A DNA stretch of 34,977 nucleotides from Spirosoma fluviale (GTDB taxonomy: Bacteria; Bacteroidota; Bacteroidia; Cytophagales; Spirosomataceae): contig CAMDRO010000023.1 of assembly GCA_945906795.1 (NCBI GenBank), forward strand, positions 1-34,977. Direction: 5' to 3'. Below are positions 23,936-32,162 of the stretch, piece by piece. The translations under genes and the position numbers were made by a program. The notes under the pieces were generated by a model. That model ran no database searches and was not told the DNA's origin. It worked only from the letters and a program-made list of their open reading frames with translations. How positions within the stretch are numbered: the stretch's first letter is position 1; every line of letters begins with the position of its first letter.

Positions 23936-23960
23936 TTAATTGTTTGATAATTAAACAATT
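23932..23960. promoter_or_regulatory. Candidate operator: ACAATTAATTGT plus AATTGTTT-N7-AAACAATT
   Basis: A perfect 12-bp palindrome at 23932-23943 covers the -33 element, and a perfect 8-7-8 inverted repeat at 23938-23960 overlaps it. Both would suit a dimeric XRE repressor acting on its own promoter. Confidence 0.55.
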
Positions 23961-23972
23961 GATCTCAAGATT

Positions 23973-24257
23973 TTATTGTTTAATAAAATGCAGTACTAAA
24001 TTTTCCCACTCCTCCTGCAGCGAACCATTAGGTCTGATTTTTTTCGCTTTGGCATACCAATAATCGGCATTCCAAAGATCACCTTCTTTACGGTGTAAAT
24101 AGGCATGCACCCACGCTGAATCTAGATCACGTAATTGATCCACTTGTGCGTGAGCCTGATTCCAGTCACCTTTGGCGTCATACCAAAGACTTTTTAGGAC
24201 GGAAGAAAAATGCTCAGGGGGCGATGAAAGAGCTAAAGATTCGTTGAATGTTTTCAT
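23973..24257 (-). CDS. Conserved protein of unknown function, helical repeat-like
   Basis: A 94-residue protein with the sequence pattern of a family found in many Proteobacteria and Bacteroidota: SSPPEHFSSVLKSLWYDAKG, then DWNQAHAQVDQLRDLDSAWV, HAYLHRKEGDLWNADYWYAK. It looks like a short TPR-type pair of helical hairpins. No signal peptide, no enzymatic motif. Its function is unknown. It is 37 bp right of the antitoxin's upstream operator on the same strand but has its own start; a shared promoter is unlikely because the stop lies upstream of the TA promoter. Confidence 0.75.
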   Translation of the reverse strand: MKTFNESLALSSPPEHFSSVLKSLWYDAKGDWNQAHAQVDQLRDLDSAWVHAYLHRKEGDLWNADYWYAKAKKIRPNGSLQEEWENLVLHFIKQ

Positions 24258-24342
24258 TCGATTAATGCTGGAATTTAAGCCATTAAAACCTTGGCGTCCC
24301 GTTTTAGCAAAAATATTAGAATTTATTTAAATGGAGCTATCC

Positions 24343-24975
24343 CTACAAGGTATATTTTAGCCCCACAGTGCCGATAAATTGACTGTCGGTGATGGTGTAA
24401 TTCCCAAAAGCTTTGGCCTGAAAATGCGCTGAAATATCATAGGAAATAGTCTCAGCTACCCCCGTCATGTCGCCCACACTCAAAAAATATCCTTGCGTAA
24501 AAAAGTTCCATTTTTGTTGGTGAAAATTCGAATTCAAAGATACTAAAGTCACTTTAAAGTCGGAATTACGCGCATTCCCATTTAAAATGAATGATCCCAC
24601 ACTCATCTTTTTGCTCACAGGATAATTCAGCGTTAATTCCCGACCGAAAAAACTCGTCACAGCATAATTTTCAGTCATTTGAAACGCCGGCATGTGGATT
24701 CCCAAGATGGCTTTAAATTTCTTATCCACTAATTTATACCGCGTAATTAATACCACCGTGGTAGGTGTCGCACTCTTGATCCGCATCATATACATCAAAT
24801 GCCCAGATAAACGTCGTTTCGGATTCGTTCCCGCATTAATAATTAAGTTGGGCTCCTTCGAGGTAAACGCAGGGACAAAAGAAAAGCCCCCAGTACTGAT
24901 TTCCACACTTCCCGTTTGGGCTTTGAGGGCAAGAGTAGATAATAGAATTAAGCAGATGGTCAACGATTGTCTCAT
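24343..24975 (-). CDS. Putative beta-barrel outer-membrane protein, paralogue of the 5742-6521 pseudogene
   Basis: A 210-residue exported protein with a signal peptide ([20 protein letters not shown]). The mature part alternates polar and hydrophobic residues as in a small outer-membrane barrel, and it ends with an aromatic strand, [11 protein letters not shown]. It shares spaced motifs with the pseudogene: GFSFVPAFT, then [24 protein letters not shown] and [11 protein letters not shown]. Function unknown. It is divergent from the photolyase cluster, and the 84-bp spacer holds a strong -7 element pointing at this gene. Paralogues this far apart (about 18 kb) suggest an old duplication, with this copy the working one. 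Confidence 0.72.
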   Translation of the reverse strand: MRQSLTICLILLSTLALKAQTGSVEISTGGFSFVPAFTSKEPNLIINAGTNPKRRLSGHLMYMMRIKSATPTTVVLITRYKLVDKKFKAILGIHMPAFQMTENYAVTSFFGRELTLNYPVSKKMSVGSFILNGNARNSDFKVTLVSLNSNFHQQKWNFFTQGYFLSVGDMTGVAETISYDISAHFQAKAFGNYTITDSQFIGTVGLKYTL

Positions 24976-25003
24976 TTTGATACATTAGAAATTAAAAACA
25001 GTG

Positions 25004-25011
25004 CAAAGGTA
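25004..25011 (-). promoter_or_regulatory. -7 element TACCTTTG for the 24975 gene
   Basis: Exact TAnnTTTG on the minus strand, 29 bp before the ATG, with a TTG about 23 bp further upstream. It lies in the spacer shared with the divergent photolyase gene. Confidence 0.5.
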
Positions 25012-25059
25012 CCATATATCTTTCTGAAAACATACAAGCGGTTTTTCAGTTATCGATTT

Positions 25060-26532
25060 ATGTCCAAATGCTCCATTAACATTGTCTGGTTTAAACGTGA
25101 TCTCCGATTTACGGATCACGAACCTTTATTCTGGGCATTGGAGGAAAACGTTCCGGTATTACTGCTCTATTTTTTTGAGCCTTCGCTCATCGCTTTTCCT
25201 GATAGTGATCTGCGACATTGGCGTTTTGTGCATGAATCATTGGTCGAAATGCAAGGCCGATTAGAAGATCGAAAAGGCCAAATGTACCTCTTTCATTCCG
25301 AGGTGTTGCCCGTTTTAACTGCCCTCGCCGAAACCTACCATATCCAAAAAATCTTTTCCCATCAAGAGATTGGGAATGCGCTTAGTTTCAAAAGAGACAT
25401 TGAGGTTCAGGACTTTTGCCAACAAGAAAAAATCACTTGGCAAGAAACGCCTAGCAACGGTGTCATCCGACGATTAAAATCGCGAAAAACTTGGCAAGCA
25501 CGTTGGGAAGCAACGATGCGCCGAGAGCCATTTTTAGTCAGAGAGAATAATTGGGATTTGCTTCCTTTAAACCCTTCATTTTATGCGAATTGGAAAGGCC
25601 CCGAACTGCCTATTGAATTCAAAACGCGTAATCCCATTTTCCAAGAAGGGGGTGAATATTGGGGATGGAAATACCTGAAAAGTTTCATCGAAACACGGCA
25701 TCCCGGCTATAGCTCATCGATTAGTAAACCCGAGGCAAGCCGACGAGCCTGCAGCCGGATTTCACCCTATTTGGCCTACGGAAATATCAGCATGCGAATG
25801 GCTTATACGTTCACCATGCAGCATTATAAATCGGCCACAAATAAACGCTCACTGCAAAATTTCAGCTCTAGGCTACACTGGCAAGGGCATTTTATCCAGA
25901 AATTTGAGGATGAATCTCGGATGGAATTTGAGCCGGTCAACAAAGCCTACCAGTCGCTCGAGAAGGCCCGAGATCCACGACTCATTCAAGCCTGGGAACA
26001 AGGAAAAACAGGGGTGCCGCTCATCGACGCATGCATGCGATGTGTGGTCGAAACAGGCTACTTGAATTTCCGCATGCGCGCGATGGTCGTATCTTTTTTT
26101 GTGTTTAATCTTTGGCAAGATTGGCGCGATTTAGCCCATTTTTTAGCGCGCCAATTTCTTGATTACGAACCTGGTATTCATTACCCGCAAATTCAGATGC
26201 AAGCCGGCGTCACCGGCATTAATACCATCCGCATTTATAACCCGATTAAAAATTCCTATGCCCATGATCCGGATGGGGTTTTCATTAAAAAATGGGTCCC
26301 AGAATTAGGACATATCCCCGCCACATTGATTCACGAACCTTGGAAACTGAGCGATATGGAACAGATTTTGTACGAAGTAAAAATAGGGGTAGATTATCCT
26401 GAGCCGATCGTGGATTTGAGTCTAACGCGAAAGAGTGCCTCAGACCTTGTTTGGGCCATGCGGAAAACCAAAGCTGCCCGAAAAGAAGGCAGCCGAATCT
26501 TACAAAAACACGTAAATAATCCAAACAAATGA
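25060..26532 (+). CDS. Cryptochrome/photolyase-family flavoprotein lacking the canonical WQW
   Basis: A 490-residue protein. Residues 1-135 are the alpha/beta antenna domain ([19 protein letters not shown]); about 230-450 form the FAD-binding helical domain: [67 protein letters not shown]. Where E. coli photolyase has GWQWAA, with the tryptophan next to FAD, this protein has PQIQMQAG (376-383): both tryptophans are replaced, so the usual electron-transfer chain is altered. It is therefore either a divergent repair enzyme or a light sensor. ATG 25060 (MSKCSINIV) was chosen because homology begins there; an upstream start adds 31 residues. Its stop overlaps the next gene's start (ATGA), so the two are translationally coupled. 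Confidence 0.87.
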   Translation: MSKCSINIVWFKRDLRFTDHEPLFWALEENVPVLLLYFFEPSLIAFPDSDLRHWRFVHESLVEMQGRLEDRKGQMYLFHSEVLPVLTALAETYHIQKIFSHQEIGNALSFKRDIEVQDFCQQEKITWQETPSNGVIRRLKSRKTWQARWEATMRREPFLVRENNWDLLPLNPSFYANWKGPELPIEFKTRNPIFQEGGEYWGWKYLKSFIETRHPGYSSSISKPEASRRACSRISPYLAYGNISMRMAYTFTMQHYKSATNKRSLQNFSSRLHWQGHFIQKFEDESRMEFEPVNKAYQSLEKARDPRLIQAWEQGKTGVPLIDACMRCVVETGYLNFRMRAMVVSFFVFNLWQDWRDLAHFLARQFLDYEPGIHYPQIQMQAGVTGINTIRIYNPIKNSYAHDPDGVFIKKWVPELGHIPATLIHEPWKLSDMEQILYEVKIGVDYPEPIVDLSLTRKSASDLVWAMRKTKAARKEGSRILQKHVNNPNK

Positions 26533-27980
26533 GGGCCTTTCTGATTTTTCCACATCAATTGTTTGAGGAGGTGTTTTCGCTAGAGGGCGATTATACATTT
26601 TATCTGGTCGAGTCTCATTTGTTTTTCAAGCAATACGCTTTTCATAAGCAAAAACTTCTTTTTCACCGGGCGAGCATGCGTGCCTTTGCTGACCGACTTC
26701 GCACAGCAGGAAAAACGGTCGAATACATTGACGCACAAGATCCACGCGCTTCGGAGCTTACGTTAATTCCTTCCTTAACGGCCACTGAAATTAGCCTTTT
26801 TGACCCCAACGATTATCTGCTTGACAGGCGTATTCGTCGGTCTTCGGAAAGCCCTGTGGTCTTTTTACCTAGTCCAAATTTCTTGAATACCGACACGGAA
26901 TTGTTGGGAAATCGCAAGCCTTATTTTCAAACCGCTTTTTATACACATCAACGGAAAGACCGACGCTTATTACTCGATGAGGAGGGAAAGCCTTTGGGAG
27001 GCCAATGGACATTTGACGCAGAAAACCGAAAGAAAATACCGAAAAATACGTTCATTCCGCCGCCCTTTCCTGAGGCGAAACCCAACACCTATATACTCGA
27101 GGCCATTGACTATGTGGAACGTCATTTTAATCAAAATCCTGGCTCCAGCGAAATGCCTTTTTCTGGGGCCTATTATCCGACGACACATAGGGAGGCCCAA
27201 GCCGCTTTGGATCAATTTATACAGGAGCGCATGCCGCTTTTTGGCGATTATGAAGATGCCATCAAAGCACAGAAAAAGACATTGTTTCATAGTATTTTAA
27301 GCCCGCTAATGAATGTGGGCTTATTGAATCCGGCCCAAGTAATCGAACGAATCGTCGCGTCAAAAGCACCTTTAAATAGCATCGAAGGCTTTATTCGCCA
27401 GGTAGTCGGCTGGCGCGAATTTACGCAATTGCTCTACCGAAAGATTGGGAACCAGCAGCGTACCAACAATTATTGGCAATTTACAAACGAGATGCCCGAA
27501 GCTTTTTACAGCGGAAATACGGGGGTAGAACCCATCGACCAAACGATTCGAAAGCTCTTAAAAACGGGTTATAATCACCACATCGAAAGGCTTATGGTGC
27601 TGGGGAATTTTATGTTGTTATGCGAAATCAAACCAGATGCGGTGTATCGTTGGTTTATGGAAATGTACATCGACGCATACGATTGGGTGATGGTTCCCAA
27701 TATCTATGGCATGTCACAATTCAGCGATGGGGGTTTAATGACAACTAAGCCCTATATCTGCGGCTCGAATTACATCATGAAAATGAGCGATTACCCGAAG
27801 GGTGAGTGGCAGGGAATTTGGGATGGATTATTCTGGCGATTCTTGGATAAGCAGCGGGAAACCTTTCGCAAAAATCCTCGTTGGGCCATGCTCATCAGCA
27901 CCTGGGACAAAATGCCGGAAGAGAAGAAATCGGCACATCTAAAAAAGGCGAATGAATTTCTAGGCCAACTGTTTGGCTAA
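26529..27980 (+). CDS. FeS-BCP/PhrB-like photolyase (DPRP domain) without the iron-sulfur cysteines
   Basis: A 483-residue protein. The N-terminal DPRP-type domain begins [15 protein letters not shown], with [20 protein letters not shown]; the C-terminal FAD domain has [32 protein letters not shown] (348-361), [17 protein letters not shown] and RNP-like [17 protein letters not shown]. These match the prokaryotic (6-4) photolyase/FeS-BCP family, and the active-site HH pair (350-351) is kept. Known members bind 4Fe-4S through four cysteines, three of them in an SDYCxxC...ACPF region. Here that region is SDYPKGEW (420-427), the loop is shorter, and the whole protein has only two cysteines (365, 411). 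The cluster must be absent. It overlaps the upstream photolyase gene by 4 bp and its 3' end overlaps the converging gene by 21 bp. Confidence 0.85.
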   Translation: MRAFLIFPHQLFEEVFSLEGDYTFYLVESHLFFKQYAFHKQKLLFHRASMRAFADRLRTAGKTVEYIDAQDPRASELTLIPSLTATEISLFDPNDYLLDRRIRRSSESPVVFLPSPNFLNTDTELLGNRKPYFQTAFYTHQRKDRRLLLDEEGKPLGGQWTFDAENRKKIPKNTFIPPPFPEAKPNTYILEAIDYVERHFNQNPGSSEMPFSGAYYPTTHREAQAALDQFIQERMPLFGDYEDAIKAQKKTLFHSILSPLMNVGLLNPAQVIERIVASKAPLNSIEGFIRQVVGWREFTQLLYRKIGNQQRTNNYWQFTNEMPEAFYSGNTGVEPIDQTIRKLLKTGYNHHIERLMVLGNFMLLCEIKPDAVYRWFMEMYIDAYDWVMVPNIYGMSQFSDGGLMTTKPYICGSNYIMKMSDYPKGEWQGIWDGLFWRFLDKQRETFRKNPRWAMLISTWDKMPEEKKSAHLKKANEFLGQLFG

Positions 27981-29036
27981 TTTATTCCAAAAAGAAAAGA
28001 AGCTAGGGAACTCGCCCACAAGACTAGGCGCTAGACAAGGATATGCCTCTCGAATCCCCTTAAAATGCGCGTTAATCGGGTGATCTCGAAAAATACCATG
28101 TACTGCTAAATCCGTATATTCCCCAACATACACTTGCAGGCCCGGAATATTTGCAGCTAAATCCAAAATGAATTGGATCGTCCTTGGAGACATCGGGTGT
28201 TTTTTAAAATGGCTAGGTTCTAAAACCAAAATTCGATTGCCCTCCTCCCCCTGATGGAAAGTAGGATCGAGCGTATAATGCGTGTAAATAAACGTGCGGC
28301 AGTCCAATTTCAACTGAAGGGGCTGAGTGCGAGGAGCCTCAAAAACCAAATTCAACTCGGTCGATTTTTTTAACGCATCTGGCACAGCTTGCAGGGGTAA
28401 CTCTTCGTAGCTATAATCCAAAAAAGTCCCACTTTGCTCCATGCCCGTGTAGGTGTTTATGTTGGCCTGGTTTGCGTAATAGGGCTTGCTACTAAAAGTT
28501 CCTGCGCACCATTGCCAACTCAGTGCATTACTGGCCAAATCGCCGTCCAATAAATGATAATAAAGCCAATTGGCGGGTGCCAACCAGTGGTATTTTCCAA
28601 CATTACAAAGGATGGCGGCGAGGTACATGCGTAGGTGATTATGTAAATACCCTGTCTGCGGAAATATAGCTAAATGTTTGTCCATTGCACGGATTCCAGT
28701 CCTTGCGCTAAGTATTGCTTCGGGAATGCCTATGTTTTGTACGCCAACTTGCGCATGGCGGATATCGGCAAAAATCTGATCTCCTTTTTGAAACCACGTC
28801 CGAGTATAGAACTCTCGCCAAGCTAATTCTTGAATGAATTTTTCGGCCTGATCCATCCCGATTCCTCGGGATTTTAATCGGGCTACGACTTGAGGAACGG
28901 TGATAAATCCGCGAGATAAATAGGGCGACAGATAGGAAACACCCCCCTGAATAAAGTTCCGAGTCCGGGCATAATGTATGGGGTCGAATTGATCAATTCG
29001 GGCATATACAGCTTCTAATTTGGTCGGAAAATCCAC
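27960..29036 (-). CDS. Photolyase FAD-binding domain protein with C-terminal alpha/beta domain (permuted order)
   Basis: A 358-residue protein. Residues 1-210 match the photolyase FAD-binding domain: FIQGGVSYLSPYLSRGFIT, AEKFIQELAWREFYTR, AMDKHLAIFPQTGYLHNHLR, SNALSWQWCAGTFSS (WQW at 174-176), PYYANQANINTYTG. The N-terminal antenna domain of ordinary photolyases is missing. Instead about residues 235-358 form an alpha/beta domain (CRTFIYTHYTL, RILVLEPSHFKKHPMSPRTI, GLQVYVGEYTDL) whose strands resemble the DPRP antenna domain, so the domain order may be circularly permuted. The start is GTG 29036, sharing one base with the TAG of the upstream TIGR03643 gene. Repair activity or substrate cannot be told. 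Its 3' end overlaps the converging FeS-BCP-like gene. Confidence 0.82.
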   Translation of the reverse strand: MDFPTKLEAVYARIDQFDPIHYARTRNFIQGGVSYLSPYLSRGFITVPQVVARLKSRGIGMDQAEKFIQELAWREFYTRTWFQKGDQIFADIRHAQVGVQNIGIPEAILSARTGIRAMDKHLAIFPQTGYLHNHLRMYLAAILCNVGKYHWLAPANWLYYHLLDGDLASNALSWQWCAGTFSSKPYYANQANINTYTGMEQSGTFLDYSYEELPLQAVPDALKKSTELNLVFEAPRTQPLQLKLDCRTFIYTHYTLDPTFHQGEEGNRILVLEPSHFKKHPMSPRTIQFILDLAANIPGLQVYVGEYTDLAVHGIFRDHPINAHFKGIREAYPCLAPSLVGEFPSFFSFWNKLAKQLA

Positions 29037-29323
29037 TAGCGTTTACTGATTTTATTGAGGCTAATGCTTCGTTGGAGTGTGCACTTAAAGCGCGAATCAG
29101 CGGATACGCGGCGTTGAAGGTGTTTGGTGCTTCGTCCCGACATCCGTTTGCGCCACATCTGGAAACTCGATAATTTACTATTAGCCCGCATGAATTCAAT
29201 CACGTCTTTTTCTTTTAATCCAAACTGAAATTCAATGGCTTCAAAAGGCGTTCGGTCTTCCCAGGCCATTTGGATGATGCGATCGGAATCTTCGGGTGAA
29301 AAGTTATTATTAATGATGGGCAT
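29036..29323 (-). CDS. TIGR03643/DUF2805 family small protein
   Basis: A 95-residue protein matching the TIGR03643 family: DSDRIIQMAWEDRTPFEAIE, then FQFGLKEKDVIEFMRANSKL and SSFQMWRKRMSGRSTKH. These are basic, helical proteins of unknown function that occur next to cryptochrome/photolyase genes in many bacteria, which is the case here too. The C-terminal part is rich in Arg and Lys, so nucleic-acid contact is possible, but this is inference. ATG 29323 starts the family homology. The stop shares one base with the GTG start of the next gene, so the two are coupled. Confidence 0.82.
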   Translation of the reverse strand: MPIINNNFSPEDSDRIIQMAWEDRTPFEAIEFQFGLKEKDVIEFMRANSKLSSFQMWRKRMSGRSTKHLQRRVSADSRFKCTLQRSISLNKISKR

Positions 29324-29445
29324 GTGGTTTAAACTATTAAAGATCCAATTTGTTTGCTGAATCTATCTTAGCATTTAATCGGATCGATAAAAGAATGAGG
29401 GTGCTTTGTTAAACATTAAAATAGACTTTATGGTGAAATACTTTT

Positions 29446-29461
29446 TTATCCAATTGGATAA
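29446..29461. promoter_or_regulatory. Perfect 16-bp palindrome TTATCC-AATT-GGATAA
   Basis: Lies in the 291-bp spacer between the divergent TIGR03643 gene and the alpha/beta hydrolase gene. It is about 120 bp upstream of the former and 150 bp upstream of the latter. The spacer holds nothing else clear. Candidate operator, perhaps for light or stress control. Confidence 0.4.
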
Positions 29462-29614
29462 GGGGGTCATGACGCGCCTAACAGGGCCAAAGCGCCATAA
29501 TTTTTTTACACCTAGCTAAGTTCAGCTAATGTATGAAGCCTTGTAAAACATGAATCATCGTTTCAAATTTATCTAGTACATTTATGGTCTATAAAACGCT
29601 AAAAATCCATTTAT

Positions 29615-30688
29615 ATGAAAATTAAAAAAGCCAAGCTCTCGTTTCTAAAAAGCTTCATATGCCTTTCCATCGGGTTCATTCTAACGCTCTCACAACTACA
29701 TGGCCAAGTACACTCTGTGGCTAAGGTTAAAAATGATTTCAAGCGCTTGTTGGCAAGGCCCTCCGTTCCACTCAACCCCACCCTTATTACATCCATCTCG
29801 ACAGATTCTGTCATTATGGATAAAGGATTTTTCTATTCGGAAGCCACTGAAAAAGTCCCTTTTCTAATTTACAAACCCATTGGCGCCATAACAAAAAAAT
29901 GGCCCGTGGTGATTTGCCTCCACGGAACAAGTGGCAATAAGGAGGGGATGCAAAGTTTGCTAAAACGTTTTGTTAAAGCTGGATTTATTGCGGTAGCGAT
30001 TGATGGACGGTATTACGGCGATCGCGAGAAGGCGGTGGCTGGTCAGAATAAATATGTAGAGGCGATTACAAATGCTTGGCAAAGTAAAGATCAGGTTCAT
30101 CAGGAACATCCTTTTTTCTATGATACCGTATACGACACGTGGAAACTAGTTGATTATTTGCTAACAAGACCTGATGTTGATCCCAAACGCATTGGGATAA
30201 TGGGATTATCGAAAGGTGGTATTGAGACGATTATGGCGGCATCCGTGGATACGAGGATAAAAGTGGCCGTACCTATAATTGCCACTCAGAGTTTCAAATG
30301 GTCCCTGGAAAATAATCGTTGGCAAGGTCGGGCCAAAACCATTTGGAATACGCATCTTCAGGCGGCTAAAGACCTAGGCGATTCTGCTGTGAACAAAGAA
30401 AACGTCAGGGCCTTGTGGAATAAATTGATTCCTGGCATCACGGATGAATTTGATATTCCCTCCATGATTCGGCTTTTTTCTCCTCGTCCCTTACTCTTGC
30501 TTAATACGGAAGACGATCAAAATTGTCCATTGCCTGGCGCAAAACTAGCTTTCGAAGCAGCAACCAAAACCTATCAAAACAATCATTCCCTTGAAAAATT
30601 AAAGATTGATGTGGAGCCACATGAGCCGCATCGGGCAACTCCTAGGCATTTGGACATGACTATCGAATGGTTTAAACGCTGGCTTTAA
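29615..30688 (+). CDS. Secreted alpha/beta hydrolase (dienelactone hydrolase/acetyl xylan esterase-like)
   Basis: A 357-residue protein with a signal peptide (residues 1-30, ending QLHGQ). The alpha/beta hydrolase core shows the oxyanion strand PVVICLHGTSGNKEG (97-111), the nucleophile elbow GLSKGG with S199, a likely acid in LLLLNTEDDQNCP, and the catalytic His in PHEPHRATPRH. The length and layout fit secreted esterases that deacetylate glycans, or related peptidase-type hydrolases, near polysaccharide genes. The substrate is unknown. ATG 29615 is directly followed by a basic n-region (KIKKAKLSFLKS), as expected of a Sec signal. Confidence 0.82.
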   Translation: MKIKKAKLSFLKSFICLSIGFILTLSQLHGQVHSVAKVKNDFKRLLARPSVPLNPTLITSISTDSVIMDKGFFYSEATEKVPFLIYKPIGAITKKWPVVICLHGTSGNKEGMQSLLKRFVKAGFIAVAIDGRYYGDREKAVAGQNKYVEAITNAWQSKDQVHQEHPFFYDTVYDTWKLVDYLLTRPDVDPKRIGIMGLSKGGIETIMAASVDTRIKVAVPIIATQSFKWSLENNRWQGRAKTIWNTHLQAAKDLGDSAVNKENVRALWNKLIPGITDEFDIPSMIRLFSPRPLLLLNTEDDQNCPLPGAKLAFEAATKTYQNNHSLEKLKIDVEPHEPHRATPRHLDMTIEWFKRWL

Positions 30689-30740
30689 TGATTGGGTGAA
30701 ATCGGGCTAATTTTACATCGCATTTAGGGAACTTACAAAA

Positions 30741-30878
30741 ATGACTCCCGTCGAATGGATTAATGAAAATTGCAACTCTCAAATGAAAGAGGATTTTGTC
30801 GATGACTCAACAGAAAATGTTCTAATCAAAGTGAAGGCATCGAGCAAACAAATCCTTAATTTTAAGGATGAACGCTAA
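30741..30878 (+). CDS. Possible small gene overlapping the cupin gene
   Basis: A 45-residue frame (MTPVEWINENCNSQMKEDFV, then on to ILNFKDER) that ends 11 bp inside the cupin gene, with AGGGAACTT upstream. Overlap of that kind suggests coupling. No family was recognised. It could instead be a relic of a longer gene or chance, as the frame is short. Confidence 0.3.
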   Translation: MTPVEWINENCNSQMKEDFVDDSTENVLIKVKASSKQILNFKDER

Positions 30879-31365
30879 AGCTTATTATTTTAATGACGAT
30901 GGGATTATCCCCAATCATACATTTCCTGTCATCGCATACTCTCAATGTGTTGATTTAGCCGATTATTCAGATTGGCTAGAAAAGACTTTTATAAAAAATA
31001 ACTGGTTAAATAATTGGCGCGATATCGTTTTGCCTTACGACCATTTTCATAGCAATACGCATGAAGTATTGGGATTAGGCTGGGGAAGTGTTTCCCTAAA
31101 AATAGGAGGGGCCAACGGACAAGTCTTTCATCTGAGTGCGGGGGATGTCATTATTATTCCGGCAGGCGTGGGTCATTATTCAGTTTCGGAACATACCAAT
31201 TACCAGATGGTGGGTGGGTACCCCAATGGACATGAGTGGGATTTAAAAACGGGTTTGGAGCCGGGCGAAAGAACACCCATTTTACAAGCTATTTCAGCGG
31301 TGGAGATGCCAGAGAAAGACCCCATTTTTGGTGAGGATGGTTTCCTGTTTGAAAAATGGAAGTAA
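30868..31365 (+). CDS. Cupin-domain protein (YjlB-like)
   Basis: A 165-residue protein of the YjlB-type cupin family. The cupin motif 1 is HFHSNTHEVLGLGWGSVSLK, with the metal ligands H-x-H and E in order, and motif 2 is GDVIIIPAGVGHYS with the last His. YjlB proteins are single-domain cupins of unknown role, and the length and the following YPNGHEWDLKTG segment are usual for them. No signal peptide, so it is cytosolic. Whether it is translated together with the small frame at 30741 is uncertain. A hairpin follows its stop at 31365. Confidence 0.83.
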   Translation: MNAKAYYFNDDGIIPNHTFPVIAYSQCVDLADYSDWLEKTFIKNNWLNNWRDIVLPYDHFHSNTHEVLGLGWGSVSLKIGGANGQVFHLSAGDVIIIPAGVGHYSVSEHTNYQMVGGYPNGHEWDLKTGLEPGERTPILQAISAVEMPEKDPIFGEDGFLFEKWK

Positions 31366-31377
31366 AAATTTTAAGGG

Positions 31378-31399
31378 AGGGCTTATGATTTTAAGCCCT
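31378..31399. terminator. Terminator between the cupin gene and the HepT pseudogene
   Basis: AGGGCTT (31378-31384) pairs with AAGCCCT (31393-31399). It stands between the two converging stops. T runs are short on both sides. Confidence 0.5.
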
Positions 31400-31403
31400 T
31401 TGG

Positions 31404-31733
31404 CTAAACTATTTGCCTTAAAAAATAATCTAAATCTTGTATTTTAGTGTCAATGATATCCCAGACAATATCATAATCAATACCAAAATAATCGTGAATC
31501 AATTTATCTCGGGTCCCGGCAAGTTTTTTCCACTCAATGTGATTATTACTAGACTTAAATTCATCATCTAATTTTTTAGATGCCTCTCCTATAATTTCTA
31601 GACTACGTACAACAGCACGACATAAAACTTCGTCGTTTATAACGTCTTCTTTGCCCTTATTTAAAGTATGTTATAAGATAAATGCGGTTTCAACTAGAAT
31701 ATGTTGAACCAATTCGATATTAGAGGCTGACAT
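31404..31733 (-). pseudogene. HepT-type toxin (DUF86), nonsense codon at position 21
   Basis: ATG 31733 gives MSASNIELVQHILVETAFIL, then TAA (31673-31671), and the same frame runs on to TAG 31406-31404. The continuation is a complete HepT: VLCRAVVRSLEIIGEASKKL, then IEWKKLAGTRDKLIHDYFG, YDIVWDIIDTKIQDLDYFL. The catalytic R-x4-H-x-Y motif is intact (R75, H80, Y82). The only defect is the early TAA, one base from GAA or CAA. No later ATG is placed to rescue the product. HepT is an RNase toxin that is AMPylated on that Tyr by MntA. It overlaps the MntA-like gene by 14 bp. Confidence 0.86.
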
Positions 31734-32034
31734 GCTGAACCTCATTTAAAATATGTGGTCCGATAAACTTGCTCAATGACTGTGGGGTAACCATTTCGAC
31801 TTTTCTGCCGAATAGGTCTTCCAAAAAGAAATTGAGATCCATGAAATTATCAAAGCTCTTTCTGTTGGGCTCAAAATCTACCAACAAATCTACATCGCTT
31901 TCTTCTGTATTAGTTTCCTTACTAAATGAGCCGAAAATACCCAAGCTATTTACTCCATATGATTTTATTGCCTCTCTGTTTTCAGAAAGCACATTTAAAA
32001 GCTCCACTTTTGTAAGAATTTTTACCTCGTTCAT
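31720..32034 (-). CDS. mntA: MntA-like minimal nucleotidyltransferase antitoxin
   Basis: A 104-residue nucleotidyltransferase. The motif is GIFGSFSKETNTEESDVDLLVDFE: G35-S36, and the catalytic aspartates D47, D49 with D53 near. The C-terminal part (FFLEDLFGRKVEMVTPQSLS) is typical. MntA AMPylates HepT on its catalytic Tyr and so neutralises the toxin. The frame is intact. Its 3' end overlaps HepT by 14 bp, the normal layout of this pair, although HepT is broken here. ATG 32034 lies very close to a -7 element, so the mRNA may be almost leaderless. Confidence 0.87.
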   Translation of the reverse strand: MNEVKILTKVELLNVLSENREAIKSYGVNSLGIFGSFSKETNTEESDVDLLVDFEPNRKSFDNFMDLNFFLEDLFGRKVEMVTPQSLSKFIGPHILNEVQHVSL

Positions 32035-32041
32035 TAGGCTG

Positions 32042-32049
32042 CAAACTTA
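32042..32049 (-). promoter_or_regulatory. -7 element TAAGTTTG for the MntA/HepT operon
   Basis: Exact TAnnTTTG on the minus strand, only 8 bp before ATG 32034. If used, the transcript would start at or within two bases of the start codon. Confidence 0.45.
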
Positions 32050-32162
32050 ATCATTAATTAGCCTTTGAAAAAGTTTACATGAATTAAAAACATAATTAAA
32101 TTATATTTTTAACTTGTGATTCAAGCTTAAACCTCTTTGACTCAAAAACCTATTTAAAAATC

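Noticed and set aside
29471-29505. GCGC-rich stem before a T-run upstream of the esterase gene
   Set aside because: The stem is only about 4-5 bp with a long loop and no gene ends there, so it is not a credible terminator.
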